In this document: in pieces, positions 10,961-20,025 of the stretch
Layout: each line of letters starts with the position of its first letter
Position numbering within the stretch: the stretch's first letter is position 1
Assembly (NCBI GenBank): GCA_003209225.1
Contig: QCRZ01000003.1
Coordinates: 1 to 64,000 of the forward strand
DNA from: Pelagibacteraceae bacterium AG-464-B04
Lineage (GTDB): Bacteria; Pseudomonadota; Alphaproteobacteria; Pelagibacterales; Pelagibacteraceae
Direction of reading: 5' to 3'
Length of the DNA stretch: 64,000 nt
Position numbers and translations under genes: made by a program
The notes under the pieces: generated by a model
The model's database searches: none
Told to the model about the DNA's origin: nothing
What the model saw: only the letters and a program-made list of their open reading frames with translations

Positions 10961-11962
10961 TTAACCTTTTAAAGTAGTAGAAACTATATCTTTAGCAATA
11001 TGCTCTGTGGTCAAATTTTCCTTAGTATAATTTAATAATTTTTTTTTAATTTCTATTACTTCAGGATAATCATTAATAAAAGCCTCACAAGTATATTTTT
11101 TTTTAAATAAATAATTAAAATATAAAAAAAATTTTTCTGCAGTTAAAAATTTTTTTTTATAAATAGATGTTGGAAAATATTTATTTAAAACCCACGAATA
11201 ATTCTTGTAAATATCTTCTAATAATTTTTTGGGTAATTTGGTCAGCGTTTTTTCAGGACACTTATCAATATCTATAAATAAAGGTATGCAACCATTCATT
11301 AACATTTCGTAATATCTAAGTGCATCCCACCAACCTCCACGCACATAGGCAAGACCAAAAATACTATCTTGCCACATTTTATAATAATCTTTTTCATTTG
11401 AATATATGTAAGTTGAATATTTATGAGGTATCAGTGGTGCCAAAATATTTTTTGGGTTTGTGTTTATTTCCTTAATAATTTTTTTTTTGGGGATAGAGAA
11501 ATTTATTGGAAATATATTATTAGACTGACTTGAGGTCAGCTCTCTCTTAAAATATAATCCATTCTTTAATACGTTATCATCAATTGTGACGTTGTCTTCT
11601 CCGTCAATAAAAATTATTTTCGATTTTGACCTTACTATTTTTTTAAAAAATTTTGATGATCTCCTTATTGAACCAAATATAATAATATCAAAATAATTTT
11701 TTTCAATTTTATTTTCAATATCTGTTCTGTCAATTTGATCATAATTAGAAAACATATCATAAAACGTAAAACCATTACCCCAAAGTTTTTTGATATCAAA
11801 GTTTCTCTTATTAACCTCCTGTTTGTACATATACCATGCTCCCGGATAATCTATTACGTTGCTGCCATAAATTTCTCTTAATCCGTGCAATATAGAATCA
11901 TGAAGAGTATCATTCATCATTGCGGTGTTTTGATTTAGATGAGTAATAAACAAAATTTTCAT
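10961..11962 (-). CDS. Conserved hypothetical, possibly glycosyltransferase (exostosin-like C-terminus)
   Basis: 333 aa; 'GLAYVRGGWWDALRYYEMLMNGCIPLFIDIDKCPEKTLTKLP' resembles the GT47/exostosin-type C-terminal region. Confidence 0.45.
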   Translation of the reverse strand: MKILFITHLNQNTAMMNDTLHDSILHGLREIYGSNVIDYPGAWYMYKQEVNKRNFDIKKLWGNGFTFYDMFSNYDQIDRTDIENKIEKNYFDIIIFGSIRRSSKFFKKIVRSKSKIIFIDGEDNVTIDDNVLKNGLYFKRELTSSQSNNIFPINFSIPKKKIIKEINTNPKNILAPLIPHKYSTYIYSNEKDYYKMWQDSIFGLAYVRGGWWDALRYYEMLMNGCIPLFIDIDKCPEKTLTKLPKKLLEDIYKNYSWVLNKYFPTSIYKKKFLTAEKFFLYFNYLFKKKYTCEAFINDYPEVIEIKKKLLNYTKENLTTEHIAKDIVSTTLKG

Positions 11963-12027
11963 TTTATTAAAAAAAATTTAGAAAATGCTTTTATGAACCT
12001 TTTAAAGCTATAATATAAAGTTAAGAA

Positions 12028-12240
12028 TTAAAAAGAAATAACAAAACCTGATATAACTACTGCAGAAATTGCTGTTGTTAGAATAATAAATTTTTTCTTG
12101 TTTTCTTGATTTTTTTTATTTTTTAATCTTTTTAGAAATCCGTTAGTGTGAGAGATATTAAAAGTTGCACCCCCATTTTTACTTACAAAATTGGGATTAT
12201 TATTTTGTATAATCTTTCCTCTTCCTGTCCCATTTATCAT
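12028..12240 (-). CDS. Small hypothetical protein with C-terminal TM helix
   Basis: 70 aa ORF; C-terminal 'FIILTTAISAVVISGFVISF' hydrophobic segment. Confidence 0.45.
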   Translation of the reverse strand: MINGTGRGKIIQNNNPNFVSKNGGATFNISHTNGFLKRLKNKKNQENKKKFIILTTAISAVVISGFVISF

Positions 12241-12359
12241 AATTATATTTAAACACGCAAAAGGTTAAAAATCAATCAAGACTTGCAATCTATTTGTGGT
12301 TGTTTTTAAATATTTTACTAAATTGTGTGAATGTTGAAAAAAAACACAACTATTTATGT

Positions 12360-14801
12360 TTAATTTTTTAAAATCTTATTTTTTGGGTCATGAAAAGGCT
12401 GTTTTTCAATAACTGCTGAATATTTTTCTTTTTCCACTTCAATTTCAATGTTTTGGTTTGTGAATTTATCTAAATTTACGTCAGTGCTCACATACCCGAA
12501 CGCAATATTTTTTTTGTAATTAAAAGAATAATTTCCCGATGTTGTTTTTCCAACAATTTTATTTTTGAAATAAATAGGTTCATCGTGAAGCAATAATGGA
12601 AAACCTGGTTTATTATTTTTTAAAGATAGTATAACTAATTTTTTTTTTAGTTTTTTTTTTTTAATTTCAATAAGAGCTTCTCTACCAATAAAGTTTATTT
12701 TTTTTTTATAACTCACTGCAAAACTTAATCCAGCTTCGTATTGATTTTCTTCGGGTGTAATATCATGTCCCCAGTGCAAATATCCTTTTTCCATTCTTAA
12801 AGTATCCATGGCATGAACGCCTGCATTACAAATCTGATATTTTTTTCCATATTTAATTATTTTATTATAAATTATTTTTGCATATTTAATTGGTATATAA
12901 ATTTCCCATCCTAATTCTCCTACGTATGATAATCGCTGTGCCCAAACTTTTACATTTAAAATTTTAATATTTTTTCCAGTAGCAAAAGAAAAATCTTTTG
13001 TTTCAAAATATTTTCCAGCAATATCAGTCATTAAATTTCTACTTTTAGGACCAAACACTCCGAGGCAAGCATAATTTTCTGTAACATCATTAAACTCTAC
13101 GCTTGAATCTAAATGTTTAAGAATATGATGTTTGTCATGCTGCCTTGTAGCGGCGGAACTAATAATTCTAAAATAGTTTTTTTCTAAACAAGCAACAGTT
13201 AAATCTGCCTCTATTCCTCCATCCTTATTCAACATTTGAGTATATGTTGTTCTACCTTCTTCATTTTTAATATTAGCTGTACAAATACGTTGGAGTTCGG
13301 AGTGGGTCTTTATGCCTTTTAATTCAAATTTGCTAAAAGGAGTTAAATCAAACAACCCAATATTTTTTCTTGTATTAATTGTTTCATGCTCAGCAAATGG
13401 GTACCAATTTTGATAATTATAGCTGTATATATATTTTGCTTTAGCACCATTTTTTGCAAACCACATTGGTCGTTCATAACCAGCGACTTCTCCAAAACAT
13501 GCTCCCGCATCTTTTAATTCCTTGTGATATGGTAACAATTTTTGGTTTCTTGATGTTTTGTGTTGTTTATAAGGCCAGTGCATCCCATAAAGATCTCCGA
13601 GTGTCTCTGTAACCCTTTCGGTAATAAATTTTGTTTCTGAGTGAAATTTTTGAAATCTTTTAATATCATATGAAAATAAATCTTCATTAATATATCCATT
13701 AATTATCCATTCCGCCGTAATCTTACCAGCTCCTCCTGAACTTCCAATACCAATGCTATTAAAGCCACAGCATAAATAAAAATTTTTAATCTCTGATGAT
13801 TCTCCCAACAATGTGTTGGTATCAGGAGTAAAAGACTCAGGTCCAACAAAAAACTTTCTAATTCCTGCTTTTTTTAATAAAGGGACTCTTTTTATTGCAG
13901 CAGATAAAAAAGGTTCGAAATGATCAAAATCTTCAGGTAATTCTCCAAAAGAAAAATCATTAGGAATTTTGTTTAATTTATTAAAAGCAGGTTTTGCTTT
14001 AGGCTCAAATATTCCAACTAATATTTTTCCTGCATCTTCTTTTAAATATAAACAATCATTAAAATCTCTAAGTACTGGAAGGTTTTTTTTAAGATTTTTT
14101 ATTGGTTCGGTAATAATGTAAAAGTGCTCATTTGGATAAAGCGGAACACTTACACCTGCTTCAGCACCTATTTGTCTCGACCACATACCTGCAGCCAAAA
14201 CTACATATTCGCAGTCAATAATTTGATTTTTAGTTTTAACACCTACAACTTTCCCTTGTCTTGTAAGTACCTTTTCTACAGGTGTTTTTTCAAATATTCG
14301 AGCTCCTTCTTCTTTAGCTGATTTTGCAAGTAAATTAGTTACACCAATTGGGTCTGCTTGGCCATCACCTGGCATGTAAATGCCACCTAAAATATCCTTT
14401 TCATTAATTATTGGATACTTTTTTTTAATTTGTTCAATATTTAAAACTTCAACATTAACATCAAATAATTGTGCCGTTGTTGCCTGTCTTAAAAGTTCTT
14501 GCCAACGACTTTGGGTAGTTGCAATCGATAACGCTCCATTTAATTTTAATCCACTTGAAAAACCTATTTTTTTTTCTAAATCCTTATAAAGATCTAAACT
14601 ATATTTTCTAATTTTAGTAATAGCCGCTGAAGGACCTAACTGACTAACTAGGCCTGCAGCATGCCACGTAGTACCCGAGGTTAGTTGATCTCTTTCTAAT
14701 AAGATAACATCTTTCCATCCAAACTTTGCTAAATGGTAAGCAACTGAACAACCAGCTATTCCACCTCCTATGATTACCACTTTTGTGCTTTTAGGGAGCA
14801 T
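12360..14801 (-). CDS. FAD-dependent dimethylglycine/sarcosine dehydrogenase-like protein with GcvT (folate-binding) domain
   Basis: 813 aa; N-terminal DAO 'VVIIGGGIAGCSVAYHLAK', 'TSGTTWHAAGLV'; C-terminal aminomethyltransferase 'YVGELGWEIYIP', 'MEKGYLHWGHDITPEENQYEAGL'. Confidence 0.92.
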   Translation of the reverse strand: MLPKSTKVVIIGGGIAGCSVAYHLAKFGWKDVILLERDQLTSGTTWHAAGLVSQLGPSAAITKIRKYSLDLYKDLEKKIGFSSGLKLNGALSIATTQSRWQELLRQATTAQLFDVNVEVLNIEQIKKKYPIINEKDILGGIYMPGDGQADPIGVTNLLAKSAKEEGARIFEKTPVEKVLTRQGKVVGVKTKNQIIDCEYVVLAAGMWSRQIGAEAGVSVPLYPNEHFYIITEPIKNLKKNLPVLRDFNDCLYLKEDAGKILVGIFEPKAKPAFNKLNKIPNDFSFGELPEDFDHFEPFLSAAIKRVPLLKKAGIRKFFVGPESFTPDTNTLLGESSEIKNFYLCCGFNSIGIGSSGGAGKITAEWIINGYINEDLFSYDIKRFQKFHSETKFITERVTETLGDLYGMHWPYKQHKTSRNQKLLPYHKELKDAGACFGEVAGYERPMWFAKNGAKAKYIYSYNYQNWYPFAEHETINTRKNIGLFDLTPFSKFELKGIKTHSELQRICTANIKNEEGRTTYTQMLNKDGGIEADLTVACLEKNYFRIISSAATRQHDKHHILKHLDSSVEFNDVTENYACLGVFGPKSRNLMTDIAGKYFETKDFSFATGKNIKILNVKVWAQRLSYVGELGWEIYIPIKYAKIIYNKIIKYGKKYQICNAGVHAMDTLRMEKGYLHWGHDITPEENQYEAGLSFAVSYKKKINFIGREALIEIKKKKLKKKLVILSLKNNKPGFPLLLHDEPIYFKNKIVGKTTSGNYSFNYKKNIAFGYVSTDVNLDKFTNQNIEIEVEKEKYSAVIEKQPFHDPKNKILKN

Positions 14802-14815
14802 TTTTTTTATTTATA

Positions 14816-15244
14816 TCAAAATGTTTGAAAACCAATACCACTTGATGGATAAGTATAAAGATTGTAATTAGCAGTCAACTCAACTTGCAAATTAATATCC
14901 TGAATTGTAACCAAATACATATATTTAGCTACTCCTTTTGGTTTATCAGTAGCTCTGTCCATTTCTTCTTCGGGAATTTTAGAAATTTGATCTGTACTAT
15001 TAAATTGATCACCTGGTTTTAACTTTGGTAGAATATTTGAAATCATTCTAGCAACATTTGGTTTGTTTGAGTGATTATAAAAACCCCCCAATGGAGTTCG
15101 AATATAATTATTTTCAAAATTTTCATCATAAATATGAGTCAGGCCAATAAAAGTGTTTATTTTAATAAATTTTGTTGTGTATAATCCCAAACCTTCAATA
15201 GGTGAATTTTTTATAGTAAGAAATTCTGGCAATGGCCTATACAT
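14816..15244 (-). CDS. SET domain-containing protein (putative lysine methyltransferase)
   Basis: 142 aa; 'SPIEGLGLYTTKFIK', 'GGFYNHSNKPNVARM' (NHSxxPN), 'VELTANYNLY' = SET motifs. Confidence 0.8.
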   Translation of the reverse strand: MYRPLPEFLTIKNSPIEGLGLYTTKFIKINTFIGLTHIYDENFENNYIRTPLGGFYNHSNKPNVARMISNILPKLKPGDQFNSTDQISKIPEEEMDRATDKPKGVAKYMYLVTIQDINLQVELTANYNLYTYPSSGIGFQTF

Positions 15245-16358
15245 TCGCTAAAGCTTCCGTTGGGGAAATATACTTATGCCCAAACGTATCAGCAACAGCT
15301 CTGTAAGTAACCTGCCCTTTAAAAACATTTAATCCTGCTAAAAAATTTTTATCTTCTTTAAAAACTTTTTCATAACCCCTGTCTGCTAGTTTTGATAAAA
15401 AAGGAAGTGTAGCTTTATTTAAAGCAAGTGTTGAAGTGCGTGGCACACCACCAGGCATATTTGCTACGCAGTAATGAACAATATTATCTACTATATATGT
15501 TGGTTTAGCGTGAGTAGTAGGTTTGCTGGTCTCTACACAGCCACCTTGATCAATTGCAACATCTACAATAACCGAACCTCTTTTCATAAGTTTTAGCATG
15601 TTTTTTGTAACTAGTTTTGGCGCCTCAGCGCCAGGTATTAATACACCACCGATTAATAAATCACATTCTGAAATTAATTGATTTAAATCAGTATTATCAC
15701 TTTGTTTTGGTATAATTGTATTTCCAAAAATTTTCTTTAATTGTTCTAAACGCTGAGAAGATTTATCTACAATGTATACCTTTGACTTCATTCCTGTTGC
15801 TATTAGGGCTGCATTTTCTCCAACTACACCACCTCCTAAAATAACTACAGTTGCTGGATCAACGCCAGGTGCCCCGCCTAACAGTAAGCCTCTTCCACTT
15901 TGGTTTTTTTCTAAAGAATGTGCCCCAGCCTGAATTGACATTCTTCCAGCAACAGCACTCATTGGAGCCAATAATGGTAAACGTCCATTATTATCTGTAA
16001 CTGTTTCATATGCAATACAAACTGATTTTGATTTCACCAAACCCTCTGTTAGTTCTTTAGCGGCAGCTAAATGCAAATAAGTGAAAACAATTTGATTTTC
16101 TTTTATCATTTTTATTTCACTACTTAAAGGTTCTTTAACTTTTACAATAATTTCTGAATCATTAAAAACATCTTCTGCTTTATCAACTATCAAACCTCCT
16201 GCTTTTTTGTACTGATCATTATCAAAACCAGCTTCAAAACCTCCATTGCTTTCAATTAGAACTCGATGTCCATTTGAAGTAAGTATTTTAACGCTGTCAG
16301 GAGTTAGACCTATTCGATTTTCCTGAGGTTTAATTTCTTTAGGAATACCTATTTTCAT
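15237..16358 (-). CDS. ald: Alanine dehydrogenase
   Basis: 373 aa; 'MKIGIPKEIKPQENRIGLTP', 'VVILGGGVVGENAA', 'VVDVAIDQGGCVETS'. Confidence 0.95.
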   Translation of the reverse strand: MKIGIPKEIKPQENRIGLTPDSVKILTSNGHRVLIESNGGFEAGFDNDQYKKAGGLIVDKAEDVFNDSEIIVKVKEPLSSEIKMIKENQIVFTYLHLAAAKELTEGLVKSKSVCIAYETVTDNNGRLPLLAPMSAVAGRMSIQAGAHSLEKNQSGRGLLLGGAPGVDPATVVILGGGVVGENAALIATGMKSKVYIVDKSSQRLEQLKKIFGNTIIPKQSDNTDLNQLISECDLLIGGVLIPGAEAPKLVTKNMLKLMKRGSVIVDVAIDQGGCVETSKPTTHAKPTYIVDNIVHYCVANMPGGVPRTSTLALNKATLPFLSKLADRGYEKVFKEDKNFLAGLNVFKGQVTYRAVADTFGHKYISPTEALANV

Positions 16359-16363
16359 AGAAA

Positions 16364-17710
16364 TTAATTTTTTTGATTTTTAGTATAATTTGATATGCCT
16401 ATTCTAAGCTTATCAATAATTTCGTCGATATGTTTTTTTTCACAAATAAATTGAGGTGCAATAATTAAGCAGTCGCCCGTAGCTTTAAAATTTACGCCAG
16501 CCTCATAGCATGACTTAAAACACTCAAAACCTGCTTTTCCTGGTTTATTCTTTAATTTCATATCAATTCCACCCATCAAACCATACCCTCTGATGTTCTC
16601 AACTGCTTCAAGATCTTTTAACGAAAATAAGCTTTTTTGAAAATACGAAACCATATCTTTAACTCTATTAAATATATCTTCCTTTTCAAAAATATCTTGT
16701 ACAGCTAATGCTGCAGCAACTGAAACCGGAATACCTGAATACGTATATCCATGAAATAATTCAACAGCTCCTTTTGGAGAGGCATCCATAACGGCATCAT
16801 AAATTTCTTCTTTACAAGCTACAACACCCATAGGAACAATTCCATTTGTGGTCGCCTTTGCCATTGTTATCATGTCAGGAGTTACCCCGAATTCCTGTGA
16901 AGCAAAAGCAGAACCCATTCTTCCCCAACCTGTTATGACTTCATCAAAAATTAATAATATTTCATGCTTGTCACAAATTTCTCTAAGTTTTTGCAAATAA
17001 CCTTTTGGTGGTACTAAAACTCCAGTTGACCCAGCAACTGGCTCTACGATACAAGCTGCAATATTTTCTCCTCCAAAATTTGCACAAATTCTTTCTAAAT
17101 CATTTGCAAGTTCTGCTCCAGTTTCTGGTTGTCCACTTATAAATTTATGTTCTGGTAGATGAGTGTGCCTCATATGAAGAACCCCTGGCATCAGTACACT
17201 AGCAAAAGTTTTTACATTATTAATCATTCCACCGACTGATGTAGCTCCAATATTCATTCCATGGTAAGCTCTTTCTCTTCCTACAAATCTAAATCTTTTG
17301 CTATCACCTTTAGCTCTGTGGTAAGCAATAGCGATTTTAATAGCTGTTTCGACAGCCGTAGATCCGCAAATTGTATAAAAAATCCTATTTAAATCTCCCG
17401 GAGTATGTCTTGCAATTTTAGTGGCTAACTCAAAAGATCCACCAAAACCTTGTTGAAATGGCTGGCAATAGTCTAGTTGTTCAAGCTGTTTAGTTACTGC
17501 GCTTATTATTTCTTTTCTACCGTGCCCAAGGGGATTACAAAATAATCCTGAGCTACCATCAATCATGGTTTTGCCTTTGTGGTTTTTTATATAAACTCCT
17601 TTAGCTTCGGTTATTAATCTTGGATTTTCTTTGAAATCTTTATTGGATGTAAATGGCATCCAATGTTCATTAAGGGAGTTTGGTACCGAAATTCTATTTT
17701 CTGAGCTCAT
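16364..17710 (-). CDS. Class III aminotransferase (omega-amino acid / taurine : pyruvate aminotransferase type)
   Basis: 448 aa; 'LNEHWMPFTSNKDFK.NPRLI', PLP Lys region 'MAKATTNGIVPMG', 'IFDEVITGWGRMG'. Confidence 0.9.
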   Translation of the reverse strand: MSSENRISVPNSLNEHWMPFTSNKDFKENPRLITEAKGVYIKNHKGKTMIDGSSGLFCNPLGHGRKEIISAVTKQLEQLDYCQPFQQGFGGSFELATKIARHTPGDLNRIFYTICGSTAVETAIKIAIAYHRAKGDSKRFRFVGRERAYHGMNIGATSVGGMINNVKTFASVLMPGVLHMRHTHLPEHKFISGQPETGAELANDLERICANFGGENIAACIVEPVAGSTGVLVPPKGYLQKLREICDKHEILLIFDEVITGWGRMGSAFASQEFGVTPDMITMAKATTNGIVPMGVVACKEEIYDAVMDASPKGAVELFHGYTYSGIPVSVAAALAVQDIFEKEDIFNRVKDMVSYFQKSLFSLKDLEAVENIRGYGLMGGIDMKLKNKPGKAGFECFKSCYEAGVNFKATGDCLIIAPQFICEKKHIDEIIDKLRIGISNYTKNQKN

Positions 17711-17807
17711 ATTTTCATTTTAGAATACAAATAGATTTCTAAACTATAAAAAAAAATATAACTATAAAATAAAAATAATTTTTAAATCATATTTTAAAAC
17801 TTATACA

Positions 17808-17999
17808 ATTGTAGGTAATGTGGGAGTTGAATGTGGTCAATTGTTAATTGCTGCAATAGTATGGCCTTGTTTATGGTATTTTGGTAAGAAATTTCCTATG
17901 TATCTTTCATATTTAAGGTGGGCTATTTTGTTACCATGCATATTAATTGCATCAATCTGGATAGGAGAGAGAACCATTTTATTAACCAACTCTTTGTAA
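17808..17999 (+). pseudogene. Remnant of HupE/UreJ-like membrane protein (C-terminal part only)
   Basis: Open frame translates IVGNVGVECGQLLIAAIVWPCLWYFGKKFPMYLSYLRWAILLPCILIASIWIGERTILLTNSL*, resembling the HupE/UreJ_2 'FNxGVExGQL' helix and C-terminal end; no in-frame 5' part. Confidence 0.45.
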
Positions 18000-18141
18000 A
18001 ATGAGGATGAAATTTTTTTTCAACTCTTAGTTGTAATTTTATTAACTTTCTCTAATTAATCTAATTGAAAATCAGTCATTTACATCTGGTTGAAATTCAA
18101 ATTTAATGTCTTATTAAATTAATTAATTTAAGGGAGAATAA

Positions 18142-19122
18142 ATGAAAAAAGTAATTAGTTTTATTATAGGAAGTGTTGTTGCTTTATTCCTAAGTATGTC
18201 AGTAGCTTTTTCAGCTGCTAATGAAGTAAGAGTGGCATTCTTTTTAGAGTGGGCAACTCCAAATCAAGAAGCAAAAGTTAAAAAGACTTTTGATGATGCT
18301 TTAGGAGTTCCTGTTAAATGGACAAACTTTGCAACAGGTGGGGAGATGACTGAAGCTATGTTGTCTGGAGATATTGATATCTCTTACTCACAAGGTTTAA
18401 CACCTTTTGTAAATGCTGTTAACGCTAAAGCTCCACTCAAACTTGTAGATATTGCAGTTGTATATGGAATGGGCGGAACTACTTGTGTTGCAGCTCAAGG
18501 TATTGATAAAGGAAATGCTTCTACTAAATTAGATGGTCAAAAAGTTGCAGTTCCTTTAGGAACTATGGCTGACTACGTTTTCAAAGAAACAATGAGAGTT
18601 GTAGGTGCTGATATTTCTAAAATGAAAGTTGTTGATATGGCTCCAGAAGACGGATCTGCAGCATTTGTTAGCGGTGACGTAGCTATGGCATGTTTATTCG
18701 GTGGTAAATCTATCGCAGCAGCTAAAGAAAAAGGTGCTTCATTACTAACTGTTAAAGAAGCTCAAGATGCTGGTATTGCTGGTATTGATATTACTTCAGT
18801 AACTAACAAATTCTTAAAAGAGAATCCAGGAATGGTTAGAACTTTTGTAGAAGTAACGCACGAAGCAAATTCAAGATACAATTCAGGAAAATCTGATATG
18901 GCTGTTATCGCTAAAGATGCAGCTATGGATCTTGCTGGCACTAAAAAGCAAATGGGTGGTTTCGAATTTCCAGATGCAGCAACGATGAAAGCTAAGTATC
19001 TGAATAAGGGTGGTATACTTATGACTTACCTAGAAGTTATGGGTAACATGTTTGCTACTTCTGAAAACCCAGCTCTTAAAGATTACTCTAAAGTGGTTGA
19101 TACTAGTTATCTACCTATGTAA
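18142..19122 (+). CDS. tauA: Taurine/nitrate-type ABC transporter substrate-binding protein
   Basis: 326 aa with signal peptide; 'VRVAFFLEWATPNQ', 'GMGGTTCVAAQGID'; followed by ATPase and permease; RBS AAGGGAG. Confidence 0.85.
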   Translation: MKKVISFIIGSVVALFLSMSVAFSAANEVRVAFFLEWATPNQEAKVKKTFDDALGVPVKWTNFATGGEMTEAMLSGDIDISYSQGLTPFVNAVNAKAPLKLVDIAVVYGMGGTTCVAAQGIDKGNASTKLDGQKVAVPLGTMADYVFKETMRVVGADISKMKVVDMAPEDGSAAFVSGDVAMACLFGGKSIAAAKEKGASLLTVKEAQDAGIAGIDITSVTNKFLKENPGMVRTFVEVTHEANSRYNSGKSDMAVIAKDAAMDLAGTKKQMGGFEFPDAATMKAKYLNKGGILMTYLEVMGNMFATSENPALKDYSKVVDTSYLPM

Positions 19123-19158
19123 TCAGTCTCTACACAAAGAGCCAAAGTAAAAAATTAA

Positions 19159-19195
19159 ATAGGCGCCAATTAAATAAATTGGTGCCTATTTTTTT
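19159..19195 (+). terminator. Intercistronic hairpin with U-tract between tauA-like and ATPase genes
   Basis: ATAGGCGCCAATTaaataAATTGGTGCCTATTTTTTT inverted repeat (one G-U) followed by T run. Confidence 0.8.
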
Positions 19196-19221
19196 GACAG
19201 AAATTCTAATATATTATTTTT

Positions 19222-20025
19222 ATGAGCGATCTAGTTTCTCAAAATGTAAACATGATTTTTAAATCCCTTAAAGGAGAAACTGTTCATGCGCTTAAGGATA
19301 TAAGTTTTACACTAAAAAAAGGTGAACTATTAACCGTACTTGGTCCTTCAGGTTGTGGAAAAACAACTTTGTTAAATATTGCAGCTGGTTTTCTTCGTCC
19401 AACTTCCGGAACTATTACTTTGGGTGGAAAAGAAATTAATGGCCCTGGACTTGAAAGAGGAATGGTTTTTCAACAAGGTGCTTTATTTGAATGGTTAACA
19501 GTCAATGAAAACGTAAACTTTGGTTTGCGAATGAAAAAAGAAGATCCAGTTAAAACTGCAAAAAAAGTTGAAGAGTGGCTCGATATAGTTGGGCTGCAAG
19601 GTTTTGGAAATACTCCTACTTATCAATTATCTGGCGGTATGCAGCAAAGAGTGGCTTTAGCAAGATGTTTAATAAATGATCCTGATCTAATTTTAATGGA
19701 TGAACCTTTAGGAGCATTAGATGCATTAACAAGAGAGAAAATGCAGTCGTTGGTTTTAAAAATTTGGAAAGAAACTGGAAAAACTATTATTTTAATTACT
19801 CACTCAGTTGAAGAAGCTTTATTATTAGGTGAGCGAGCATACGTGATGGCTCCTAGACCAGGAAGAATACATAAAGAATATAAACTTCCATTTGCCTCTT
19901 TGGGTTTAAAAGAAGATCTAAGAGAAATAAAAAATAACAAAGAATTCGTCACTAAAAGAGAAGAAATTCTGTCAATGATTTGGGATATGGAAGAAGAAAT
20001 AATGGGTAAAGAAAATTTAGGATGA
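19222..20025 (+). CDS. tauB: Taurine-type ABC transporter ATP-binding protein
   Basis: 267 aa; 'GPSGCGKTTLLNIAAG', 'LSGGMQQRVALAR', 'LMDEPLGALDALTR'. Confidence 0.88.
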   Translation: MSDLVSQNVNMIFKSLKGETVHALKDISFTLKKGELLTVLGPSGCGKTTLLNIAAGFLRPTSGTITLGGKEINGPGLERGMVFQQGALFEWLTVNENVNFGLRMKKEDPVKTAKKVEEWLDIVGLQGFGNTPTYQLSGGMQQRVALARCLINDPDLILMDEPLGALDALTREKMQSLVLKIWKETGKTIILITHSVEEALLLGERAYVMAPRPGRIHKEYKLPFASLGLKEDLREIKNNKEFVTKREEILSMIWDMEEEIMGKENLG

